A stretch of DNA of 64,000 nt from Pseudomonas sp. (GTDB lineage Bacteria > Pseudomonadota > Gammaproteobacteria > Pseudomonadales > Pseudomonadaceae), in assembly GCF_030683065.1 (NCBI RefSeq), contig NZ_JAUXMX010000050.1, positions 78,985-142,984 on the forward strand. The letters are read 5' to 3'. Position 1 is the stretch's first letter; each line of letters begins with the position of its first letter. The translations under genes were made by a program, and so were the position numbers. Below the pieces are notes generated by a model. That model searched no databases, was not told the DNA's origin, and saw only the letters and a program-made list of their open reading frames with translations. Positions 36,564 through 47,864 of the stretch are shown piece after piece.

Positions 36564-37334
36564 TCAACCAGGCCCGGCATCCGCTGCAGTTGCTCGCTTA
36601 TCCGGTGGCAAGTAAGTCTTGAGCATTTGCTCGATAATGCGCGGGTTGATCCCATCCTGGATGGCCAGCAGGGCGTCGATCCACAACGCCTGCATGCGCG
36701 CCTCCTCGGTCATGCGCAAGTTGAGTTTGTCCGCCAGAGGCAGGCACAGCATGGTCGCCAGCATGGCGCCGTACAAGGTAGTGAGCAGGGCAACGGCCAT
36801 GGCAGGGCCGATGGACTTGGGGTCTTCCATGTTGGCCAGCATCTGCACCAGCCCGACCAAGGTGCCGATCATGCCCATGGCCGGGCCAACATCACCCATG
36901 GCAGTGAACACCTTGGCGCCCCAGCGGTTGCGATCCAGGGTCAACAGGCGCTCTTTCTCCAGAAAGGTGCGAATGGTGTCATGGCTTTGACCGTCGATCA
37001 TCAACTGGATGCCGGACTTGAGAAAGGGCGAGCTGATCTCACGATCTTCCAAGGCCAACACACCTTCCTTGCGCGCAACCATGGCGATCTCAATCAGCTC
37101 GACAATGGTTTCCTCAACGCTGGGCAGACGGAACTTGAAAGCCCGCGTCGCCACTTTGAAAGCACCGAAGAACTGCTTGATGCTGAACTTCATCAACACC
37201 ACAAACAGACTGCCAAGGATCACGATCATCAACGATGGAACGTTGAAAAACATGCCACTGGAAGCGCCTAGGAAGATGGTCGCGCCAATAATCCCGAAAG
37301 CGCCGAGTAAACCGATAAGCGTGGCTAAATCCAC
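36564..37334 (-). CDS. PomA-like flagellar stator protein (MotA family)
   Basis: This 256-residue protein has four membrane helices with a large cytoplasmic loop between the second and third, and the conserved segment AMGDVGPAMGMIGTLVGLVQML before helix 3 and IGPAMAVALLTTLYGAMLATM in helix 4, characteristic of PomA. With the downstream PomB-like protein it forms an ion-driven stator unit (five A: two B). Sodium as the coupling ion is inferred from similarity. Confidence 0.88.
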   Translation of the reverse strand: MDLATLIGLLGAFGIIGATIFLGASSGMFFNVPSLMIVILGSLFVVLMKFSIKQFFGAFKVATRAFKFRLPSVEETIVELIEIAMVARKEGVLALEDREISSPFLKSGIQLMIDGQSHDTIRTFLEKERLLTLDRNRWGAKVFTAMGDVGPAMGMIGTLVGLVQMLANMEDPKSIGPAMAVALLTTLYGAMLATMLCLPLADKLNLRMTEEARMQALWIDALLAIQDGINPRIIEQMLKTYLPPDKRATAADAGPG

Positions 37335-37787
37335 CTTGATTCCTTAATGCGAGATCAACGCTCGGCAAGACCCGTGCATTTTTTTAATTTGGCGAGTCTA
37401 TCCGACAAAAGATCAACTGGAATACTGAAAAATAGGGCAAAAGGCCAATTTTTTGGCTCTGCCGCCGCGGGCTTGATCCATGCCTTGCTTAAGGGACGAC
37501 CAAGCGGCATTGCACTTTAGTTGCGAAACGTTGTCCGCGCACGCGCTAGTTCTCGCGAATCAATCCCCCCCGTGCAAGTAGCCAGCGCGCGGCGCCTGCG
37601 GACGGAATTGCGGCATGCATCAGCGCAGATCGGCGCGAGGTTGCACTGTGCGCAGCGCAGTCCTGTTGGCAGCAGCAGACCTCGCTGGACGTCGTCACAC
37701 TGCCGTCAAGGCATGCCCGGAACCCAACCGGCTTAACGCCTGGCAACACGCCGCGGCGAAACAGACAATTTCTTGACGTCAATTTAC
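37335..37787. other. Intergenic region, no supported gene
   Basis: About 450 bases between the stator operon start and the azoreductase terminator. The part next to pomA is AT-rich with T-runs near 37380 and 37450, fitting its promoter. The rest shows scattered frames without family similarity or ribosome-binding sites. Confidence 0.5.
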
Positions 37788-37816
37788 AAAAAAAGCCAGA
37801 CACCTAGGTGCCTGGC
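37788..37816 (-). terminator. Terminator of the azoreductase gene
   Basis: GCCAGACACC and GGTGCCTGGC form a ten-pair stem (one mismatch pair) with a two-base centre, followed on the minus strand by seven T. It lies 32 bases after the azoR stop. Confidence 0.8.
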
Positions 37817-37847
37817 CGTATCCAAGGAGCCATAGATACAAACGTAA

Positions 37848-38447
37848 TCAGATGAGTTCAGCCAACTGCGCCTTGGCCTCGGCCAGGCCTTTTTCCATGA
37901 AGTCAGCACCCAGGTTGAGGCCTTCTGCATGGATGAAGCTGACGTCATGAATGCCGATAAAAGCCAACACCTGGCGCAGGTAGGGTTCCTGATGATCCAT
38001 GTTGCCCCCGGCGTAGATACCGCCACGGGCCGTCAGGACGAAAGCCCGCTTGCCAGTGAGCAAACCTTGCGGCCCGGTTTCGCTGTACTTGAACGTGACG
38101 CCGGCACGCAGCACATGATCCAGCCAGGCCTTCAGGGTGCTGGGGATTGCGAAGTTGTACATAGGCGCGGCCAGCACCAGCACATCGGCAGCCAGCACTT
38201 CATCGGTTAGCGTGTTGGACAGGGCCAAAGCCGCTTGCTCTGCAAGGCTGTGCTGGTCGGCTGGAGTCATCCAGCCACCGAGAAGGTTGGCGTCCAGATG
38301 CGGAACTTGATCGACCGCCAGGTCGCGAACCTGAATCTGATCGGCCGGGTGAGCGGCTTGCCACCGGGCAATGAATTGCTCGGTAAGCTGACGCGAAACC
38401 GAGCCCTGTTGGCGGGCGCTGCTTTCGATTACCAGAACATTGGACAT
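37848..38447 (-). CDS. azoR: FMN-dependent NADH-azoreductase
   Basis: The ATG at 38447 gives 199 residues, the usual AzoR length; upstream in-frame codons add an unrelated leader. The flavodoxin-like fold starts VLVIESSARQQGSVSRQLTE, and the FMN motif APMYNFAIPSTLKAWLDHV and TARGGIY are present. AzoR reduces azo compounds and quinones with NADH in the cytoplasm and probably protects against thiol-reactive quinones. A LysR gene lies 0.8 kb away but not directly divergent. Confidence 0.92.
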   Translation of the reverse strand: MSNVLVIESSARQQGSVSRQLTEQFIARWQAAHPADQIQVRDLAVDQVPHLDANLLGGWMTPADQHSLAEQAALALSNTLTDEVLAADVLVLAAPMYNFAIPSTLKAWLDHVLRAGVTFKYSETGPQGLLTGKRAFVLTARGGIYAGGNMDHQEPYLRQVLAFIGIHDVSFIHAEGLNLGADFMEKGLAEAKAQLAELI

Positions 38448-38726
38448 GTTGTGCTCCATCAGAGGTTGATTAACGTCGATGGTGCAAAGGGTAGTGACGC
38501 AGCAATCGATTAAAAAGTGCAAATAACAGCTTCCACCTATCGATAAAATTGATTTATAAAACACCCAATACTGGCGCCCGTCCAGAAATAGGGATTTATG
38601 CAGGCAGGACTGCGAAGAACGACTGGTTGCTCTTGTTGGGCTGCGTTCCTCAGCGCCAACTTACAATTTGTGCTTGATTGCCATTCGGGTACAGACGCCT
38701 AGGCTCTGCATTGAGCGGCCAGCGGT

Positions 38727-39041
38727 TTACTTCAGGCCACAGGTTAGCTGCACGCGAAGTTTGATGATGCTACGGGCGAATTTTACGGTCAGGTTGCTGT
38801 TTTGCCCCGGCGCCAACAACACCTGGCGGGTGCGCGGAGCCTCAGGACCGTTGCGGAACACCGCCTTGCACTCAGCCTCGGTCTGGCCATAGTTGTAGAG
38901 CAGCACCGCGGCCATGTTGTGATCGATTTCCTGGGAGGTGACTGACACTTCGGCACCGTTGAACTGTTTTTCCAGCTCGATCGGATAAGCGAAAGCAACC
39001 AGCGGCAACAGTGCGATCAAGGCACAGCAAACGTTTTTCAT
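38727..39041 (-). CDS. Small exported protein, 104 residues
   Basis: This 104-residue protein has a signal peptide (to about residue 18, VAFA) and a mature beta-rich domain with two cysteines (AECKAVF and LTCGLK at the end) that could form a disulfide. The EVSVTSQEIDHNMAAVLLYNYGQTEAEC segment resembles a family of small pseudomonad periplasmic proteins of unknown role. Single gene. Confidence 0.6.
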   Translation of the reverse strand: MKNVCCALIALLPLVAFAYPIELEKQFNGAEVSVTSQEIDHNMAAVLLYNYGQTEAECKAVFRNGPEAPRTRQVLLAPGQNSNLTVKFARSIIKLRVQLTCGLK

Positions 39042-39271
39042 GCGGCAGTCTCCAACAAAGGACTGCCAGTTTAGAGCGAGTTCACCTCAGCGGCGGTGAA
39101 AATATTGCGCGCCGTCTCGCAATCGCCTCCACAGGTTCGCGGCAAGTTAAAGGCGGGGGCGTTTAGTGCGCTAAATGACCTCACTCAATACCGTTGCGGG
39201 CTGCGTGAAACGGTCGCCGTAGGCAAAAGCCTTTTGCAACCGCTCACGACGCGCATGTACAGGAGAAGATA

Positions 39272-40198
39272 ATGAAAGCCCCCCGCGTGACCCTTGACCA
39301 GTGGCGAACCTTGCAGGCCGTAGTCGATCAGGGCGGCTTTGCCCAGGCCGCCGAGTTACTGCATCGCTCGCAATCCTCGGTCAGCTACACCGTGGCCCGC
39401 ATGCAGGAACAGCTCGGCGTGCCGCTGCTGCGCATCGAGGGCCGTAAAGCCGTGCTCACCGAGGCCGGCGACGTGCTGTTGCGTCGCTCAAGGCAACTGG
39501 TCAAACAGGCCAGCCAACTCGAAGACCTGGCCTTTAACATGGACCAGGGCTGGGAAGCCGAAGTGCGTCTGGTAGTTGACGCCGCCTACCCGACCGCTCG
39601 CCTGATCCGGGCGCTGGCCGCTTTCATCCCGCAGAGTCGCGGCTGCCGCGTACGCCTGCGCGAGGAAGTCCTGTCAGGTGTCGAAGAAGTGCTGCTCGAA
39701 GGCACCGCAGACCTGGCCATCAGCAGCCTGCCCATGGTTGGCTACCTGGGCCATGAACTCAGCGAAGTGGAATTCGTCGCAGTTGCCCACCCCGACCACC
39801 CGCTGCACAAGATGCAACGCAAACTGACCTTCGAGGATTTACAGAACCAGTTGCAGGTGGTGATTCGCGACTCGGGGCGCAGCAAACCGCGCGACGTCGG
39901 CTGGCTAGGCGCCGAACAACGCTGGACGGTCAGCAGCCTGTCGACAGCGGCCTATTTTGTCAGCAGCGGGCTAGGCTTCGCCTGGCTACCGCGCCATCAG
40001 ATCGATAGAGAATTGAGCGCTGGCATCCTGAAAACCCTGGAGCTGGAACAGGGCGGCTCCAATCACCCACGCTTTACCCTCTACAGCCACAAGGACAAAA
40101 GCCTGGGGCCGGCCAGCCAGATTCTTGTAAACCTGATCAAGAACTTCGACGCGGCACCACTCAATGCGCCCTTCGCCGCGCCTCAATCCGCCAACTAA
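39272..40198 (+). CDS. LysR-type transcriptional regulator
   Basis: This 308-residue regulator has the N-terminal LysR helix-turn-helix (LDQWRTLQAVVDQGGFAQAA then SQSSVSYTVARMQEQLG) and a periplasmic-binding-like effector domain (about 92-300). GGAGAAGA precedes the ATG. Its target is not evident: the upstream gene is on the other strand 230 bases away and the downstream gene encodes an alpha/beta hydrolase 38 bases after its stop, possibly co-transcribed. Confidence 0.88.
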   Translation: MKAPRVTLDQWRTLQAVVDQGGFAQAAELLHRSQSSVSYTVARMQEQLGVPLLRIEGRKAVLTEAGDVLLRRSRQLVKQASQLEDLAFNMDQGWEAEVRLVVDAAYPTARLIRALAAFIPQSRGCRVRLREEVLSGVEEVLLEGTADLAISSLPMVGYLGHELSEVEFVAVAHPDHPLHKMQRKLTFEDLQNQLQVVIRDSGRSKPRDVGWLGAEQRWTVSSLSTAAYFVSSGLGFAWLPRHQIDRELSAGILKTLELEQGGSNHPRFTLYSHKDKSLGPASQILVNLIKNFDAAPLNAPFAAPQSAN

Positions 40199-40236
40199 AT
40201 CCGCCAACTGAGTCAGCCAACTGACGGGAATCATCC

Positions 40237-41064
40237 ATGTCCTACTTCGATAACGACGGTTGCCAACTGCACTACGAGGAATACGGCAAGGGCACGCCGG
40301 TACTGCTGGTGCATGGCCTGGGTTCGAGCACCCGCGACTGGGAATATCAGATCCCCGAACTGGCGGCGCACTACCGCGTGATCGCCATCGACATCCGCGG
40401 GCACGGCCGCTCGGACAAGCCGCGCGAACGCTACAGCATCGCCGGTTTCGCCGAAGACGTGAGCGCGCTGATCGAGCACCTGGGGCTGGACAGGGTGCAT
40501 CTGGTGGGCATTTCCATGGGCGGGATGATCGGCTTCCAACTGGGCGTCGAGCGCCCCGAACTGCTGAAAAGCCTGACCATCGTCAACAGCGGCCCGGAAG
40601 TGAAGGCGAAAAGCCCACGCGACTTCCTGGAAATTGCCAAACGCTGGAGCCTGTCACGCCTGCTCAGCCTCGACACCATCTCCAAGGCGCTGGGCAAACT
40701 GTTGTTTCCCAAGCCCGAGCAAGCCGAGCTGCGGCGCAAGATCGAAGAGCGCTGGCCGCTCAACGACAAGCGCGCCTACCTGGCCAGCCTCGACGCCATA
40801 ATTGGCTGGGGAGTACGGGAACGCCTGGCACGCATTACCTGTCCGACTCTGGTGATCGCCGCCGATCGCGACTACACCCCGGTTGCGCAGAAAGAGGCCT
40901 ACGTCAGGGAAATGCCCAATGCGCGCCTGCTGGTGATCGAAGATTCGCGCCACGCCACACCACTGGATCAACCGCAACGCTTCAACAGCAGCCTGCTGGC
41001 CTTCCTCGAAGAAGTCGAACAGACTGCCCACACTGCCCTCAACAAGGATCAACAAGCATGCTGA
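40237..41064 (+). CDS. Alpha/beta hydrolase, Ser nucleophile
   Basis: This 275-residue hydrolase has the oxyanion motif [12 protein letters not shown], nucleophile elbow GISMGG (Ser near residue 90), acid in ADRDYTP and catalytic His in [10 protein letters not shown]. The family includes 3-oxoadipate enol-lactonases and esterases; the substrate is unknown. It begins 38 bases after the LysR gene and overlaps ppiA by seven bases. Confidence 0.82.
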   Translation: MSYFDNDGCQLHYEEYGKGTPVLLVHGLGSSTRDWEYQIPELAAHYRVIAIDIRGHGRSDKPRERYSIAGFAEDVSALIEHLGLDRVHLVGISMGGMIGFQLGVERPELLKSLTIVNSGPEVKAKSPRDFLEIAKRWSLSRLLSLDTISKALGKLLFPKPEQAELRRKIEERWPLNDKRAYLASLDAIIGWGVRERLARITCPTLVIAADRDYTPVAQKEAYVREMPNARLLVIEDSRHATPLDQPQRFNSSLLAFLEEVEQTAHTALNKDQQAC

Positions 41065-41612
41065 AAAAACTCGCCCTCGCCGCCTGCACCGTACTGTTTG
41101 CCAGCAGCCTGCTGGCCGCGGAAAACCCGAAGGTACTGCTGACCACCAGCCTCGGTGAAATCGAAATCGAGCTGAATGCGGAAAAAGCACCCGTCAGCGT
41201 GGAAAACTTCCTCGCCTACGTGGACAGCGGTTACTACGCAGGCACCCAATTTCACCGGGTAATCCCGGGGTTCATGGTGCAAGGCGGTGGCTTCGATGCC
41301 GGCATGCAACAGAAGCAGACACAAGCCGCGATCAAGAACGAAGCCGACAACGGCCTGCACAACGTACGCGGCACCCTGGCCATGGCGCGCACCCAGGTGC
41401 GGGATTCCGCTACCAGCCAGTTCTTTATCAACCACAAGGACAACGCCTTCCTCGACCACAGCTCGCGCGACTTCGGCTATGCGGTGTTCGGCAAGGTGAC
41501 ACGCGGTATGGATGTGGTCGACAAGATCGCCCAGGTGCCAACCAGCAATCGCGGCGGCCACCAGAACGTACCGCGCGAGCCAGTGCTGATTACCGAAGCC
41601 AAGCGCCTCTGA
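41058..41612 (+). CDS. ppiA: Periplasmic cyclophilin-type peptidyl-prolyl isomerase
   Basis: The ATG at 41058, within the last codons of the hydrolase gene, starts a 184-residue protein with a signal peptide (to about residue 20) and a bacterial cyclophilin domain: [38 protein letters not shown] and [17 protein letters not shown]. It catalyses cis-trans isomerisation of prolyl bonds during periplasmic folding. A longer frame running through the upstream gene is an out-of-frame artefact. Confidence 0.9.
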   Translation: MLKKLALAACTVLFASSLLAAENPKVLLTTSLGEIEIELNAEKAPVSVENFLAYVDSGYYAGTQFHRVIPGFMVQGGGFDAGMQQKQTQAAIKNEADNGLHNVRGTLAMARTQVRDSATSQFFINHKDNAFLDHSSRDFGYAVFGKVTRGMDVVDKIAQVPTSNRGGHQNVPREPVLITEAKRL

Positions 41613-41739
41613 TCCACCCCGCAGGGTGCGCATGACCCCAATGCCCACCCTGCGTATTCAGCCTCCATCTGCGCAACACCCGTGCCGGCAAACTGGCTAG
41701 AATCAGGCTCTTTTCCCTGACCTAGGCAGGCTGTCTGAC

Positions 41740-43572
<1,833 letters not shown>

Positions 43573-43630
43573 AACGCCGGTCGCGACCATGGGTCGCTAA
43601 GGTTGATGCGTATTGTCAGACTATCCTCCT

Positions 43631-43671
43631 GTAGGAGCGGGGGGGGCACCCAGCCCCATGCCCGCGAATTT
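43631..43671. repeat. REP-like repeat
   Basis: GTAGGAGCGGG ... CATGCCCGCGAATTT is a degenerate Pseudomonas REP with a C/G-rich insertion. It lies just before the RAYT remnant, as REP-associated tyrosine transposases usually are flanked by REPs. Confidence 0.65.
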
Positions 43672-43687
43672 CTCAAGGAGAACGCTT

Positions 43688-44153
43688 ATGGACGAGCATC
43701 CCTGCCACAAAAAACCCGGCCACGCGGCCTTACGCAAAGGCCGTGCATCGGTCTGCAGTACGGCTTATCTGATCACCACAACCAGCGAAAACCGACAACC
43801 GCTATTCACCCACTTCCCTGCGGCCTGCGCGGCCGCGCGCTGTTTCGAAGACAACAGCTTGCTCAGGGAGAGCCAGATGCTAGCCTGGGTGCTGATGCCC
43901 GACCACGCCCACTGGCTGTTGCAGCTTGGCGAGAAGGACAACCTCGGTGAGGTAATAGGCCGACAGTTCCCGCAACGCCAACCGAGCCCTGAATCGAACG
44001 GGCCCGCTCTGGTCAAAAGCCTTTCACGACCATGCCCTACGCGAAGAGGAAGACCTGCAAACAGTTGCCCGTTACATCGTGGCCAATCCATTGCGGGCAG
44101 GTTTGGTTGCACGGATCGGCGATTATCCGTTCTGGAATGCCGTCTGGCTTTGA
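43688..44153 (+). pseudogene. REP-associated tyrosine transposase (RAYT), frameshifted
   Basis: The first frame from ATG 43688 encodes KKPGHAALRKGRASVCSTAYLITTTSENRQPLF and the HUH motif in WVLMPDHAHWLLQLGEKDNL. Near 43965-43970 the similarity jumps to another frame, which continues RNANRALNRTGPLWSKAFHDHAL, then the tyrosine motif VARYIVANPLRAGLVARIGDYPFWNAVWL to a stop at 44151-44153. Both catalytic parts survive but in different frames, so the gene is broken by a small deletion. RAYTs move REP sequences; REPs flank it on both sides. Confidence 0.85.
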
Positions 44154-44188
44154 TAAGGCTCAGCGATGGTTGGTGTCTTCGATATCGA

Positions 44189-44212
44189 TTCGCGGGCATG
44201 GCCCGCTCCTAC
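44189..44212. repeat. REP sequence, inverted orientation
   Basis: TCGCGGGCATGGCCCGCTCCTAC is a typical Pseudomonas REP core in reverse orientation, 36 bases after the RAYT remnant. It pairs with the next REP at 44235 to make a BIME-like unit. Confidence 0.8.
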
Positions 44213-44234
44213 GGTATGGAGGCGCGCTGTGCTT

Positions 44235-44264
44235 TTGTAGGAGCGGGCCATGCCCGCGAAAATC
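44235..44264. repeat. REP sequence, direct orientation
   Basis: TGTAGGAGCGGGCCATGCCCGCGAAAAT is a full REP, immediately before the stop of the minus-strand gene at 44266. With the copy at 44189-44212 it forms an inverted pair that can fold as a cruciform and may serve as a bidirectional terminator. Confidence 0.8.
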
Positions 44265-44265
44265 C

Positions 44266-45390
44266 TCAAGCCTGCCGATACGGCAACTGCCCGCGCGCGT
44301 CCTCGGCGTAGCCCTGCACACCTTGGCGCTCGTCCTGCAGAAAGTCGGCCACCGCCGCGCGCAAGCCCAGATGGCAGAGATAGTGCCAGGAGTGGGTGAT
44401 CACCGGCTCAAAGCCGCGGATCAGCTTGTGCTCGCCCTGCGCACCGGCATCGAAACGTTGCAGCCCCTGAGCTATCGCATAATCCATGCCCTGGTAGAAA
44501 CAGGTCTCGAAATGCAGCCGATCGAACTCCGCCAGGCAACCCCAATAGCGCCCATACAGGCTGTCGCCACCCATCAGGCTGAAGGCCATGGCCACCGGCC
44601 TGGCGCCTTGACGAGCCAATACCACGCGAATCATCTGCGGCATACGCTCGGCCAGCAGACTGAAGAAGGCACGCGTCAGGTAGGGCGACTGACCACGCAC
44701 GCGGTAGGTATTGGCGTAGCACAGGTAGACGAAATCCCACTCCAGCTCGCTCAGCTGATGGCCCTCACGCCAGTCAAACTCGATGCCCTGCCCCGCCACC
44801 TGTTCGCGTTCCTTGCGCATCTGCTTGCGCTTGCGCGAACTGAGCGCATCGAGAAAATCCTGGAAATCCCGATAGCCGCGGTTGTGCCAGTGGTATTGGC
44901 AGCCCAGGCGCTGCAACCAACCCTCGCGCCCCTGCAGCAGCGCATCATCGGCCGGGCTGGTGAAATTGATATGCAGGCTCGACAACCCTTGCTGCGCCAG
45001 GCTCGCACTTAACTCATCGAGCAACTGCCCGACCGCAAGGGGATCGCCGAGCAAACGCTGCCCCCCCACCGGCGAGAACGGAATGGCACCCAGCAGCTTG
45101 GGGTAATAGTCGATGCCCGCCCGGTGACAGGCATCCGCCCAGCCGTGGTCGAACACATACTCGCCATAGGAGTGGCTTTTTATATAGGCCGGCATAGCCG
45201 CCAGCAGTTGCCCCTGGCCGTCGTGCAACAGCCGATGCGCCGCCTGCCAGCCGCTTCGCCCGCCAACGCTACCGCTGTCTTCCAGGGCCGAGAGAAAGGC
45301 GTGTCGCAGAAAGGGCTGCTCACTGGCCGACAGAGCGTCCCAGCTCGCTGCCGGCAAGCAGCACATGGAATCTGCGAGCAGAAGAGTCAT
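44266..45390 (-). CDS. PF04339-family (FemAB-like) acyltransferase-fold protein
   Basis: The ATG at 45390 gives 374 residues. Conserved blocks include HAFLSALEDSGSV near the N-terminus, HSYGEYVFDHGWADACHRAG, SPVGGQRLL, FLDALSSRKRKQMRKER and LYGRYWGC, then FDAGAQGEHKLIRGFEP near the C-terminus. This is the DUF482/PF04339 family, a double GNAT-like fold related to FemAB peptidyltransferases, sometimes annotated as peptidoglycan biosynthesis protein. The actual substrate is unknown. Confidence 0.82.
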   Translation of the reverse strand: MTLLLADSMCCLPAASWDALSASEQPFLRHAFLSALEDSGSVGGRSGWQAAHRLLHDGQGQLLAAMPAYIKSHSYGEYVFDHGWADACHRAGIDYYPKLLGAIPFSPVGGQRLLGDPLAVGQLLDELSASLAQQGLSSLHINFTSPADDALLQGREGWLQRLGCQYHWHNRGYRDFQDFLDALSSRKRKQMRKEREQVAGQGIEFDWREGHQLSELEWDFVYLCYANTYRVRGQSPYLTRAFFSLLAERMPQMIRVVLARQGARPVAMAFSLMGGDSLYGRYWGCLAEFDRLHFETCFYQGMDYAIAQGLQRFDAGAQGEHKLIRGFEPVITHSWHYLCHLGLRAAVADFLQDERQGVQGYAEDARGQLPYRQA

Positions 45391-45756
45391 AGCAAGCTCC
45401 GAAGGAAATTTCCCGAGGGGACAGCTCCGGTACTCCACGAACGAAACGGAACAGGCCCTGAAAGTCGCCAAGCATGATGCAGTCGCACGCGAGTCACCAC
45501 AACTCGAAACCATCCTCAAAGCTTACTAATCAACGTATGAAGTTCGGCCGCTCGGCCTTACCGCCGCCATATTGCACCCACCAACATGACCTGACGTGCA
45601 ATGCAACTGCTTGATTCTGAAAAAGTTCCACTGACTCTGAAATGTCACACGACAGCAAACCTTCTGTCATATGGGCCTTCCATAATCGCCTCCGTCCAAA
45701 CAGATGATGTCATGCCAATGGCAATGACGGCCTATCATAAACGAAGGGGTTTTTCA
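45391..45756. other. Intergenic region with a possible 3' coding remnant
   Basis: Bases 45422-45529 read, without a start codon, as a 35-residue amphipathic C-terminus (LRYSTNETEQALKVAKHD then VARESPQLETILKAY, stop). Its composition looks coding, so it may be the tail of a decayed gene; I cannot name it. The rest is AT-richer leader DNA before the porin, where its promoter should lie. Confidence 0.3.
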
Positions 45757-46854
45757 ATGAACATGAAGTTGATTGCGGTTGCTGTTGGTGCTGCTCTGTC
45801 GGTACCTGCCATAGCAATGGCGGACGTGAGCATCTATGGCCGTGCGCATGTATCGGTTGATTACCTTGACGATGGTGCCAAGTACTCCGAAACCAACCTG
45901 TCGAGCAACTCCTCGCGCCTGGGTTTCAAAGGCGACAACCAAGTCAACCCGGACCTGAAAGCTTTCTTCCAGATCGAGCAACAGATCAACTTCACCACCG
46001 GCGCTTCGAACGGCGGTACAGATTTCGCCACTCGCGACACCTTCGTTGGCCTGAGCGGGAACTTCGGCGCGATTCAAGTCGGTCGTTTCGATAGCCCGTT
46101 CAAGGTGGCTCGTGGCCCCTTCAACATCTTCGGCGACCAAGTCGGCGACATGAACAACCTGGCACGCGTCACTGCCGGCCGCCTTGACGAGCGTTATGAC
46201 AACACCATCCAGTACACCACGCCTAGCTTCAATGGCTTCAACGCTAAAGTGGCCTACTCGATGTACAAGGGGCAGTCTCTCAACATCACAGATACCAATG
46301 CCAACAACGAAGATAGCGATGCTTTCAGCGCCTCGTTGAACTACATCGGTGGCCCGCTGGAAGCCTCTCTGGCCTACGAGCAGGTAGAAGAGGATGCTCT
46401 GCGTGGCGAGGCTGACTCTATTCGCGCCGCTGCCGCCTACAAAATCACCGACACCTTCAAACTGGTCGGTTTCTACCAAACCACCGATTTCGACGGCTTT
46501 GATGCCACTACCAATACTCAGCGTGATGCTGGCTCCTTCAACGTCTACGGCCTGGGTGGCGAATTCGCAATTGCCAAAAACACTGCCCTGAAAGCTACCT
46601 GGATGACCAATGACAGCGACGCCGAAAGCGCCGATGCTGACATGTGGGTTGTGGGTGTCGAGCACAAACTGGACAAAGCGGTACGCGTCTACGCCAACTA
46701 CGCAGTAGTGGACAACGATAAAAACGTTGCCTATTCCCCATGGGCACAGTCCCGCACTGCCACCCCTAGCAACCAGTCAATCGTCAATGGTGTGAACGAA
46801 GCACTTGGTGAAGAAGCTGCTGGCTTCACCGTAGGTCTGCGCTACGATTTCTAA
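45757..46854 (+). CDS. Outer-membrane porin (Gram-negative trimeric type)
   Basis: From the ATG at 45757 this is a 365-residue porin: signal peptide to AMA (residue 22), then DVSIYGRAHVSVDYLDDG, SRLGFKGDNQVNPDLKAFFQIEQQINF, the loop-3-like GGTDFATRDTFVGLSGNFGAIQVGRFDSP, and a C-terminal aromatic ending GLRYDF needed for BAM assembly. It matches the 16-stranded general porin family (Porin_4). An earlier in-frame ATG at 45601 adds a non-signal leader and is rejected. A strong terminator follows. The pore selectivity is unknown. Confidence 0.9.
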   Translation: MNMKLIAVAVGAALSVPAIAMADVSIYGRAHVSVDYLDDGAKYSETNLSSNSSRLGFKGDNQVNPDLKAFFQIEQQINFTTGASNGGTDFATRDTFVGLSGNFGAIQVGRFDSPFKVARGPFNIFGDQVGDMNNLARVTAGRLDERYDNTIQYTTPSFNGFNAKVAYSMYKGQSLNITDTNANNEDSDAFSASLNYIGGPLEASLAYEQVEEDALRGEADSIRAAAAYKITDTFKLVGFYQTTDFDGFDATTNTQRDAGSFNVYGLGGEFAIAKNTALKATWMTNDSDAESADADMWVVGVEHKLDKAVRVYANYAVVDNDKNVAYSPWAQSRTATPSNQSIVNGVNEALGEEAAGFTVGLRYDF

Positions 46855-46880
46855 ATCCCCTCGCGGATTAGAATGAAAAC

Positions 46881-46916
46881 AAACCGGGCTGCTCCCTTTG
46901 GGACAGCCCGGTTTGT
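46881..46916 (+). terminator. Rho-independent terminator after the porin
   Basis: AACCGGGCTG and CAGCCCGGTT form a ten-pair stem with a 12-base loop, followed by TTGTCATTT. It begins 27 bases after the porin stop. Confidence 0.8.
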
Positions 46917-47010
46917 CATTTAACTGACACTTATCAGTCTTATTATTGTTTTCGAAATGCAATCGACCCAACCGCCGAGTACCGGCGAGCCTTCGTAATT
47001 AGGAGTTTCC

Positions 47011-47706
47011 ATGCGCCGCTTGTTCGTTATCACAATGGCTTTTCTGATGACCGCCTGTGCCCAGCAACCGCCAGTTCAACTGTATTCCGGCGCACCGCTG
47101 CCGCAGAGCAAGGTACTGACTGTAGTGGTTCCCGTAGAGTTGGAAATTCGCAGCATCAACGGCCAGCCCTACTCCGCAGCCAACGCCGCGAATGGTCTAG
47201 ACGACAAAGAATTGCTCCTACAGCCGGGCTCTTACCAGCTCCAGGCCTTCTACAAGAATGGTTTCGACATCGCTGGCGGCATCAGCCACGAAGTGGTACG
47301 TGGCCGCACCGCCATCTTCAATATCGAGGGTAAAGCCGGTGACCTCTGGCGCCTCGAGTTCGACCGTCCGAGCAATCTGGAAGAAGCCAAGAAGCTCGAG
47401 AGCGAATTCAGCGCCTGGGCCGTGAACACCCGCACAGGTGAGCGTGAGCAAGCACAAGCCGGCAACCGTAACGTTTCGGCACTCGCCGCCCTGATGGGAT
47501 CCAGTGAAGTTGCCCCGCAAGCCGCTACTGTCGCACCACTGGGCACAGCTGCCGGTGCAGCGACCCAACCAGTAGTCCTGTATCCGGCACCAGCTCACGC
47601 TGCTGCACTGCCGCACAGCGATGCAACCCTGACCACTCTGCAACAAATGTGGAACCTGTTGACCCCGGAAAGCCGCAGCACCTTCCTGAAATGGGCTCAA
47701 CAGTAA
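47011..47706 (+). CDS. DUF2057 family lipoprotein
   Basis: This 231-residue protein has a signal with a lipobox-like MTACAQ (Cys16) and the DUF2057 (YccT-like) domain: LTVVVPVELEIRSINGQPY, LLLQPGSYQLQAFYKN, TAIFNIEGKAGDLWRLEF. A Pro/Ala-rich linker leads to a C-terminal helix LQQMWNLLTPESRSTFLKWAQQ. Envelope location is likely; function unknown. It is preceded by TTAGGAGTTTCC. Confidence 0.78.
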   Translation: MRRLFVITMAFLMTACAQQPPVQLYSGAPLPQSKVLTVVVPVELEIRSINGQPYSAANAANGLDDKELLLQPGSYQLQAFYKNGFDIAGGISHEVVRGRTAIFNIEGKAGDLWRLEFDRPSNLEEAKKLESEFSAWAVNTRTGEREQAQAGNRNVSALAALMGSSEVAPQAATVAPLGTAAGAATQPVVLYPAPAHAAALPHSDATLTTLQQMWNLLTPESRSTFLKWAQQ

Positions 47707-47864
47707 ACACCTCACTAGGGCACCTTCGGCGTGTAGGTGCCACCTCGCAAGGCGGACAGAGGAACACGTCCGCAGCAGCTTCACTGTAGGTGTTCATTCA
47801 ATACGCCAACGCATGGACAGGGCCTCAGCGGCCCGCACCCTTGCGGCGGCGGGCCACCTTCAGT

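Noticed and set aside
40260..41612. A 450-residue frame joining the hydrolase region to the cyclophilin
   Set aside because: The first two thirds are an out-of-frame reading of the hydrolase gene; only the part from 41058, with a signal peptide and cyclophilin motifs, is real.
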